From the NCBI GenBank assembly GCA_020445805.1, contig JAGRFX010000008.1, forward strand, positions 1 to 47,834: a stretch of DNA of 47,834 nucleotides, in the 5' to 3' direction. The translations under genes and the position numbers were made by a program. The stretch comes from Rhodocyclaceae bacterium (lineage in GTDB: Bacteria > Pseudomonadota > Gammaproteobacteria > Burkholderiales > Rhodocyclaceae). Every line of letters begins with the position of its first letter. Positions within the stretch are counted from its first letter, which is position 1. Below the pieces are notes generated by a model. That model searched no databases. It was given only the letters and a program-made list of their open reading frames with translations, and was not told the origin of the DNA. Positions 42,701 to 47,834 of the stretch are shown here, piece after piece.

Positions 42701-42829
42701 GGTAAACGACTCGAGCCGCCACTCGAGAACTCCGGTGATGATGACGCCGAACAGCAGGCCAGCCAGCCCCATCAATACGGCAAAGCGTGCTCGCAGGCTG
42801 CGCGTCGGTGACAGCGACCTCTGGCTCAT
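39755..42829 (-). CDS. Hybrid sensor histidine kinase (Cache-HAMP-PAS-PAS-HK-REC)
   Basis: A 1024-residue membrane kinase. Order: membrane helix ~14-37, periplasmic double-Cache-like sensor ~40-280 (YAWIGLTDPRGIVLGAT, FVDVAVAMRDSDGQFLGVL), membrane helix ~285-307, HAMP, PAS ~380-490, PAS ~505-625, HisKA with MSHEIRTPMNAIIGF (His ~660), HATPase with NLVGNAVKFTQTG and FGGTGLGLAITRRLARLMGG, and a C-terminal receiver with LLLMDMQMPKLDG (Asp ~957). All catalytic motifs are intact. The start at ATG 42829 has AGGGGT upstream; the in-frame extension to 42901 would run into the tandem repeats. It may feed the convergent sigma54-activator response regulator, but it also carries its own receiver. Confidence 0.92.
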   Translation of the reverse strand: MSQRSLSPTRSLRARFAVLMGLAGLLFGVIITGVLEWRLESFTFDAQHRALKLAANEISLQLAKDLRARRREIVLAARLLEQSQHRSESSVRDLLESLRREQSSYAWIGLTDPRGIVLGATDGLLEGQDTSARPWFAGAQQGVYLGDPHEAKLLARYMPAEPDSTPVRFVDVAVAMRDSDGQFLGVLCAHLHWSWVTKVISNVVAELESPSAIEFFVADREGAFLLAPDGIAARSLDELDAMPSHGAEFLTARASASEATDGTNLGWILVARQPLADIMAPVERVRAFMLMLAVAIAAAFVWLTWIISKRVVGPVTTFVAQASRFSPEAGVPFSPAASARQDEVGVLARAMSGLVEKLRSHANQNQLFVEHAPVPLAVFDKQMRYVTASHRWLDTFGIAAEELTGRLCYDVSPEMADRWRELHQRGLRGEVLTSSGERFTRKDGSTQWLRWELRPWLTPDRSIGGIAVFAEDITSRVDAETARTMTERRLRLAAEVAQIGIFDWDVAQGQLMWTPELECIYGREDSGCPQPGSFEDWVKQLHPDDVAETRARLDLTLASDKTIEHSCRIVRPSGEVRWVAARFQAFRAEDGSVHVVGVNIDTTYQKLLELELRDNEKVLREFNARLEQQVVAQTQEIRSAKELAVAANEAKSSFLANMSHEIRTPMNAIIGFSGLIRRKTKERDTAEKLSRIEIAGKHLLGIINDVLDFSKIEAGKLTLASAPVSLPGLVESVCAMQSEAASAKGIRLSSDLDDLPRALFGDSTRLSQSLLNLVGNAVKFTQTGSVHIRVSAAADDRDSVLVRFEVTDTGAGIPPETLARLFSPFEQADASTVRNFGGTGLGLAITRRLARLMGGDAGADSTPGEGSTFWFSARLKKKSANSEGPEEVPQADVAGQLRRQHADKRILLVEDDPVNRMVAAELLGDVGLSCEIARNGEEALDRVRDSRRGAVDLLLMDMQMPKLDGIEATRLIRRLTAGTSVPIVAMTANAFDDDRERCIQAGMNDFISKPIDEERLYATLLKWL

Positions 42830-42912
42830 GGCACCCCTGTCTCGGCCCCGCGCCCAAGCCCAAGCCCGGATCGGCCCTGGGTTCGAAAGTGGGCGCGGCA
42901 TACTTGCATCAC

Positions 42913-42960
42913 GGCATGCGTGTATCCGACTTAAGGCATGCGTGTATCCGACTTAGGCAT
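42913..42960. repeat. Tandem 22-bp direct repeat upstream of the hybrid kinase
   Basis: A 21-bp unit starting GGCATGCGTGTATCCGACTT occurs exactly at 42913-42933 and again at 42935-42955, one spacer base apart (period 22), with a further partial GGCAT at 42956-42960. It lies 84 bases before the start of the hybrid kinase gene and just after the 3' end of the GGDEF-EAL gene. The period of two helical turns suits a regulator binding cooperatively on one face of the DNA. Confidence 0.85.
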
Positions 42961-42999
42961 TGGCGGCGGCGGGTCGATCAGTGGCGGGCCCGCACGCTG

Positions 43000-45900
43000 T
43001 CAGGCGAGGTAACGCGCTTCGAACTCGGCTGCCGGCATCGGCCGGCCGAGCAGGAATCCCTGGCAGTAATCGCAGCCCGCGTCCTTCAGGACCTGTGCCT
43101 GCGCTTCCTCTTCGACACCTTCACCGATGACCTCGATGCCGAGCTTGTGGGCCATCACGATGATGGCCTCGGAAATGGCGCGGTCCTTCGATGAGGTCGC
43201 GAGATTCCGGACGAAGGAGCGATCGATCTTGATGAAGTCGATTTCGTAGCGCTGCAGGTAGGACATGGCCGAATAGCCGGTCCCGAAGTCGTCGAGGGCG
43301 AGCCGGACGCCTTCGGCGCGCATCCTTGCGATGCGCTCGGTGACTGCGGGCCGGTCGTCGAGCAGGACGCCCTCGGTGATCTCGACGATGATCAGTGACG
43401 GGTCTAGTCCCTGCTCCCGCAGGCGCGCCATCCATTCGACCTGGCCGTGGTCGGACTGGAACTGTCGAGGCGACTTGTTGACCGAGATCGCGATCGGCTC
43501 GCGGCCCCTGCCCTTCTGCATGCCCGCCCAGCGCGCCACGCAGCTGGCCGCCTCATTGAAGACCCATTCGCCCAGTTCGCTGATGACACCGGCCTCCTCG
43601 GCGATGGGAATGAAGATGGCCGGCGAGACCTGCCCGCGCTCCGGATGGTTCCAGCGCAGCAGGGCCTCGGCCTTGACCACCTCGCCGCTCACCGCATCGA
43701 CGATGGGCTGGTAGTGCAGGACCATCTGGCCCTCCTGCAATGCGATGCGCAGATCGTTGGCGATGCTGCGACGCAATTGGGCACCGTGCTGCATCTCCGG
43801 CGTGAACCAGCAGTAGTGGTTGCGCCCGGAGCTCTTGGCCGCATACATGGCCTGGTCGGCCTGCTTGAACAGCGTTTCGATATTGCGACCATCGGCGGGG
43901 AACAGGGTGATGCCGATGCTGCAGGTGACGTAGGCCTTCTCGCCGTCCAGGAGGAAGGGTTCGGCCATCTGCCGGACGATGGTCTCGGCGATGCGTTCGG
44001 CGGGCGCCGGGCTGCCGATCCCGTACAGCAATACCGTGAATTCGTCGCCGCCGAGCCGCGCCACCGAGTCGGTCCCCCGCACGCTGGCCACGATACGCTC
44101 GGACGCCTGCCGCAGCAGGCTGTCACCCGCCTCGTGACCCAGGGTGTCATTGACGTCCTTGAAGTGATCGAGGTCGATGAACAGCAGTGCGACGGACACG
44201 GCTTCACGCACCGCATTGTCCAGGGCCTGCTGCATCCGGTCGGAGAACAGCTGGCGATTCGGCAGCCCGGTCAGGGGGTCGAAGTTGGCCTGCCGCCAGA
44301 TCAGCGCCTCGGCGGCCTTGCGCTCGGATACGTCGCTGAACACGGCCACCCGACGCAGCACCTTGCCCGCCTCGTCGAGCACCGTATTGATGCTCAGCCA
44401 CTCGATGTATTCCTCGCCGTTCCTGCGCCGATTCCAGATCTCGCCCTGCCAGCTCCCGGTGGCGGTGACCGCGGCCCACATGCCCCGGTAGAAGGCGGCG
44501 TCGTGGCGGCCCGAAGACAGGATGCTGGGATCCTTGCCGAGCACCTCATCCTTCCCGTAGCCGGTCGTGTCGGTAAACGCGGGATTGATCGCGACGATCC
44601 GGTTGCGGGCATCGACCACCATCACGGCTTCGCTGCTGGCCTCGTAGACCGAGGCGGCCAGGCGCAGCGCCTCGTCCGCCTCGCGCTTCTGGATGGCGAT
44701 GCCCAGCAGGGCGGCGCTCTGCTGCAGCTCCAGCAGATCGGGCGGGGCGAAATCCTCCTTCTCGTCGCACAGGGCCACCAGTGCGCCGAGCCGCCGGTGT
44801 CCGATCACGAGCGGCTCGGACCAGCACACGGTGAGTCCGACGGCTGCACAGAACGCCACCAGCTTGCACCAGTAATCCGAGTTCTCCGCCTCGCAATCGA
44901 CGGGCTCGCCCATGCAGATGCTGCTGCCCGCCGCAACGATCGGACCGTCGAAGTCGATGTCCGCGGCGAGCAGGCGGCGGCTGGCCGATTGCGAGATGGC
45001 CAGGGCCCGCAGGGATCCGCTGACACGGGCGCTGAGCAGCAGGAAGCTGAGACCCAGGTTGTTGCGCTCGAGTCCGTTCAGCGTCATGTCGAGGACGCTC
45101 TCCAGCCCCTTGCCCTGGGTCAGCGCCTCCATCACGCTCGCCCTCAGCTGAGCCTGGTCCGCCTCGCGCTTGGCGGTGTCCACATCCTGGAAGGTCCCCA
45201 CCAGCCGCAGCGGTGCACCGTCGCGCGCCCGGCGGATCAGGGCACCACGCGATTCGACCCACTTCCAGATGCGGCCGCGCACCCGGTAGCGATATTCGCA
45301 GCGGTAACTGTCCGCGAGCCCGCCGAGGCAGGCCTCGAGCGCGGCCATGCGCTGCTCGGCGTCCATGGGATGGATGCGGACCTCCCAGTCGGCGATGCAT
45401 CGGATCGGCGCCCCCGGGTCGAGCTCCAGGATCGTGAGCGCGGAGTCGGAGAAGCTCAGGGCCCCGGTCGTGAGGTTCCAGTCATAGACGCCGGCACCTG
45501 AACCATCGAGCGCAAACTTCCAGCGCTGCTCACTCTCGGCGAGCGCATCGATCAGCTGGCGGCGCTCCGTGACGTCCCGGAAGGACAGGAAGATCAGGCT
45601 CTCCTCGCCGAGCAGGGCCACGCTGGCGTGGACCTCCACATCCACGCCGACCCCGTGCTTGCTGCGAAATCGTGTTTCGTAGACCACGCTCTCGCCCGGC
45701 TGGGATTGGACACGCCGCAACTGGGCCTCGACTTCGCCGGGGTCCGCCCGTTCGTCGAGTTCGGCAAGCCGCATGCAGAGCAGTTCATCCCGCGCATACC
45801 CGAGCAGCGCAGCGCAGGCGTTGCTCGCCTCGACGATGCGACTGGACATATCCACGATCACGATGCCGTCGCCCGCCATCCGCAGCAACAGCTGGCTGCG

Positions 45901-47343
45901 CTGGCTCTCGCGCGCGAAGGCCCGTTCCGCCGCCTTGCGGGCAGTGATGTCCTGCTTGATGCCGACGTAGTGTGTCGTGAACCCCTGGTCGTCCTGCACC
46001 GGCGCGATGATCAGTTCCTCGGCGTAGGTGCTGCCATCCTTTCGCCGGTTGATCAGTTCGCCGCGCCAGGCATTGCCGGCGACCAGCTCGCGCCACATGC
46101 CCCCGTAGAACTCCGGCGACTGCTTTCCGGATTTCAGGAGGGTCGCTGGACTCTGCCCGAGGATTTCTCCCAGGGCATAGCCGGTCAGATCGCAAAAGGC
46201 CTTGTTCGCCCACCCGATGCGCGCCTGCGCGTCGGTGACGACCACGCCACTGGGTGCGGCTTCGAGTGCCGCAATGAGCACGCGGTCCCGCTCGCGGGCG
46301 TGCGCGATGCGCGCCGCGGCCTCGCTGCGAGCCGCCAGATTGCGGAGCACCGTGAGGGCGAACGCAGCGATCACCAGGCTGGCGAGGCTCCCCGCCACGA
46401 CCAGCGACCACAGGCGCCGGCTGTCGCCCGCCCGGACGGTCTCGACGGACATGCCCACCGCCACGGAAAGCCCCAGCTCAGGCAGCTCCCGGACACCGTA
46501 GATCCGGTCCACGGCATCGATGGCCGATCGCGCCTCGAAAACCGCGGCCTCTTGACCGTTGCCGGCCGTCGGCAGGAACGCGTGGGCGTCGGCGCCAATG
46601 GCCATGTCGACGGCGGGCGAGCGCGCCAGGATTTCGCCATTGGCGCGATAGACGTCGATGGCGGCGTCCTTGCCCAGGTCAACGCGGGTATAGAAGGCGG
46701 AGAAATAGTCCGGATCGACCGATATCACCAGGACACCGCCAAAGCTGCCGTCCGGCGCCAGGATGGGGCGGGTGAACTGAATGCTCCATTTGCCGGAAAC
46801 GCGTCCCAGCACCGGCTTGCTGATGAACAGGGCGTCGCGCCCGCTGTCACGGTGAATGCGAAAATGTTCGCGGTCTTCGAGGGAGATGGGCTGGGCGTCG
46901 GGATTGAGGCTGCTGTAGGCCAGTCGACCCACCCGGTCGATGACGGCGATCTGCAGCTTGTAGGCACGTGCGGCCGTGGTTTCCTGGTGCACGACCGCCA
47001 GGTGGAAGCGCTCCCTGCCCTCGCCCCAGTAGTCCCGCAACACCAGCAGCGACCGGTCCAGGTCGTTGGCAAGGGCTCGGATGTGCTCGGCAAAGGCCAG
47101 GGACAGATTGGCGACGTCGCGCCGCGCGCCAGTTTCCGCTTCCTCGACCAGATGCGCGTACTGATGCCAGAGGGCGATCCACACGGCCGCGATCAGCGCG
47201 GTGAAGAAGACCAGCAGGGTACGGCCGATGGACGGCACAGTGCGTGCCTGCGGGTTCGCCAGATCCGGTTCGCGGGCCGTCAGCAGCGCGAGACGCGCGT
47301 CTGCCGCATCATCGGGCCTGGGCAGGGCGGCACGAGCGTCCAT
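43000..47343 (-). CDS. Membrane Cache-PAS-GAF-GGDEF-EAL c-di-GMP protein
   Basis: A 1447-residue protein. Order: membrane helix 41-60, periplasmic double-Cache sensor ~65-305, membrane helix ~310-333, three PAS modules (~350-470, ~475-595, ~600-715), a GAF-like domain (~735-880), a fourth PAS (~890-1005), GGDEF (~1020-1180) and EAL (~1190-1440). The cyclase motif is GGDEF near residue 1097 with an RGTD inhibitory site five residues before it. The phosphodiesterase motifs are intact (KAEALLRW, IVEITEGVLLDD, LDDFGTGYS, IKIDRSFV). Both activities are therefore possible. It likely senses a small periplasmic ligand. The start at 47343 is the first ATG; no strong ribosome binding site is visible. 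Confidence 0.92.
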   Translation of the reverse strand: MDARAALPRPDDAADARLALLTAREPDLANPQARTVPSIGRTLLVFFTALIAAVWIALWHQYAHLVEEAETGARRDVANLSLAFAEHIRALANDLDRSLLVLRDYWGEGRERFHLAVVHQETTAARAYKLQIAVIDRVGRLAYSSLNPDAQPISLEDREHFRIHRDSGRDALFISKPVLGRVSGKWSIQFTRPILAPDGSFGGVLVISVDPDYFSAFYTRVDLGKDAAIDVYRANGEILARSPAVDMAIGADAHAFLPTAGNGQEAAVFEARSAIDAVDRIYGVRELPELGLSVAVGMSVETVRAGDSRRLWSLVVAGSLASLVIAAFALTVLRNLAARSEAAARIAHARERDRVLIAALEAAPSGVVVTDAQARIGWANKAFCDLTGYALGEILGQSPATLLKSGKQSPEFYGGMWRELVAGNAWRGELINRRKDGSTYAEELIIAPVQDDQGFTTHYVGIKQDITARKAAERAFARESQRSQLLLRMAGDGIVIVDMSSRIVEASNACAALLGYARDELLCMRLAELDERADPGEVEAQLRRVQSQPGESVVYETRFRSKHGVGVDVEVHASVALLGEESLIFLSFRDVTERRQLIDALAESEQRWKFALDGSGAGVYDWNLTTGALSFSDSALTILELDPGAPIRCIADWEVRIHPMDAEQRMAALEACLGGLADSYRCEYRYRVRGRIWKWVESRGALIRRARDGAPLRLVGTFQDVDTAKREADQAQLRASVMEALTQGKGLESVLDMTLNGLERNNLGLSFLLLSARVSGSLRALAISQSASRRLLAADIDFDGPIVAAGSSICMGEPVDCEAENSDYWCKLVAFCAAVGLTVCWSEPLVIGHRRLGALVALCDEKEDFAPPDLLELQQSAALLGIAIQKREADEALRLAASVYEASSEAVMVVDARNRIVAINPAFTDTTGYGKDEVLGKDPSILSSGRHDAAFYRGMWAAVTATGSWQGEIWNRRRNGEEYIEWLSINTVLDEAGKVLRRVAVFSDVSERKAAEALIWRQANFDPLTGLPNRQLFSDRMQQALDNAVREAVSVALLFIDLDHFKDVNDTLGHEAGDSLLRQASERIVASVRGTDSVARLGGDEFTVLLYGIGSPAPAERIAETIVRQMAEPFLLDGEKAYVTCSIGITLFPADGRNIETLFKQADQAMYAAKSSGRNHYCWFTPEMQHGAQLRRSIANDLRIALQEGQMVLHYQPIVDAVSGEVVKAEALLRWNHPERGQVSPAIFIPIAEEAGVISELGEWVFNEAASCVARWAGMQKGRGREPIAISVNKSPRQFQSDHGQVEWMARLREQGLDPSLIIVEITEGVLLDDRPAVTERIARMRAEGVRLALDDFGTGYSAMSYLQRYEIDFIKIDRSFVRNLATSSKDRAISEAIIVMAHKLGIEVIGEGVEEEAQAQVLKDAGCDYCQGFLLGRPMPAAEFEARYLA

Positions 47344-47511
47344 TGCGTTCGGGCAGGCGCGCGAGCATCGCTACGGGCCGCGCGCCCCTGTGCTCCATAT
47401 CAAGTGAAACCTTAGTTTACTTGACAGCAGCGTATGCGTGCTCTGAATTCAGCGCCCGGCAGGCCACCCCGCCGGGCATTGTCCGGGGGTGAGCCCCGGC
47501 GGCCGGTCGGC
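47344..47511. promoter_or_regulatory. Region upstream of the GGDEF-EAL gene with a palindrome and a GC hairpin
   Basis: A near-perfect palindrome CAAGTGAAAC-CTTA-GTTTACTTG (47401-47423, one unpaired base) lies about 60 bases upstream of the GGDEF-EAL start and may be an operator. Nearer the other gene, CCGGGG-GTGAG-CCCCGG (47483-47499) forms a strong hairpin 13 bases past the stop of the cysteine-rich gene; it lacks a T-tract but could end that transcript. Confidence 0.4.
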
Positions 47512-47834
47512 TCAGGGCAGCTGGATTCGGCCGTCCTTGCTGAACTGGTAGTCCTTGAAGATGTGCTCGGCAGTCAGCAACTCGTAGTTGCCATCGTCGA
47601 ACTTATGGCTGGTGTCCTTCAGGCGGTAGGTGTAGTGGCCACAGGTCCAGCAGTCGAAATTCCGCATGTGCGTGCACAGGCAGGTCTTTTCCTTGACCGA
47701 CACCCGCCGGGCGTCCGGATGTTCGGCGACGGTCTTGTTGTAGGCATCGATGTACTGGCAACTGCCCTTGCTGTCGAGCAGATAGCCGTAGGCCTCGCAG
47801 TTGGGGCGAATACCGGAACCGATGGCCGGGCTGC
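47512..47834 (-). CDS. Cysteine-rich protein of unknown function (partial, 3' end only)
   Basis: The last 106 codons of a gene that enters from beyond the right edge of the window. The frame stays open to the edge, so the GTG at 47703 is not a convincing start. Cysteines occur at visible residues 12, 25, 51, 53, 61 and 64, including a CLC-x7-CWTC cluster that could bind zinc or an iron-sulfur centre. The tail reads HIFKDYQFSKDGRIQLP. I do not recognise the family. Confidence 0.7.
   Translation of the reverse strand, partial: SPAIGSGIRPNCEAYGYLLDSKGSCQYIDAYNKTVAEHPDARRVSVKEKTCLCTHMRNFDCWTCGHYTYRLKDTSHKFDDGNYELLTAEHIFKDYQFSKDGRIQLP

Noticed and set aside
47512-47703. Complete 63-residue protein starting at GTG 47703
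   Set aside because: The frame stays open with protein-like sequence up to the window edge, so the gene is a longer, truncated one.

Overview
The window is about 47.8 kb of high-GC DNA with dense, mostly short-gap operons. It most resembles a betaproteobacterium of the Rhodocyclales/Zoogloeaceae (Azoarcus, Aromatoleum, Thauera relatives). The reasons are the DUF4936 protein coupled to ygfZ, the ygfZ / mltG-tmk-holB-pilZ-tatD order, an acetophenone-carboxylase-like operon and a heavy load of c-di-GMP and two-component genes. The genus is inference. No rRNA, tRNA, CRISPR array, transposase or phage gene was seen.

Region 1 (1-17.95 kb) looks like an accessory catabolic island. It holds a periplasmic PQQ/sorbosone-dehydrogenase-type protein, a divergent di-haem cytochrome c, a P460-type haem lipoprotein and a large MalT-type LuxR (LAL) regulator. 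Divergent from the regulator is an eight-gene operon on the + strand. Its order is HyuA-like subunit, enone-reductase-like MDR oxidoreductase, small zinc-ribbon subunit, second HyuA-like subunit, HyuB-like subunit, unknown ~28-kDa protein, Ycf48-like beta-propeller, RND/MMPL transporter. Apart from the reductase, the first six follow the subunit order known for ATP-dependent, biotin-independent acetophenone carboxylase (ApcA-E). I infer ATP-dependent carboxylation of a ketone, possibly formed from an enone by the embedded reductase and taken up or exported with the RND/Ycf48 pair. The substrate is unknown.

Region 2 (18.0-26.0 kb) is housekeeping: tadA, a signal-less L,D-transpeptidase-fold protein, a GNAT, an NRDE/TANGO2 protein, DUF4936-ygfZ (minus strand), then mltG-tmk-holB-pilZ-tatD-ankyrin on the plus strand with ATGA/TAGTG-type overlaps. 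A long perfect inverted repeat (26010-26060) separates it from the next operon.

Region 3 (26.1-30.9 kb, minus strand) is a four-gene, probably iron-regulated operon: imelysin, di-haem oxidoreductase, imelysin, DUF1513. A possible Fur site lies in front of it.

Region 4 (30.8-32.5 kb) has no gene I can support.

Region 5 (32.5-47.3 kb) is a signalling island. One minus-strand operon encodes a REC-GGDEF diguanylate cyclase, a TonB-dependent receptor, a YfiR-like periplasmic protein and a membrane histidine kinase. Divergent from it is a REC-sigma54-activator with a non-Fis C-terminal DNA-binding domain and apparently a CTG start. Then come a 1024-residue hybrid histidine kinase and a 1447-residue Cache-PAS-GAF-GGDEF-EAL protein. 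The window ends inside a cysteine-rich protein of unknown function (minus strand).
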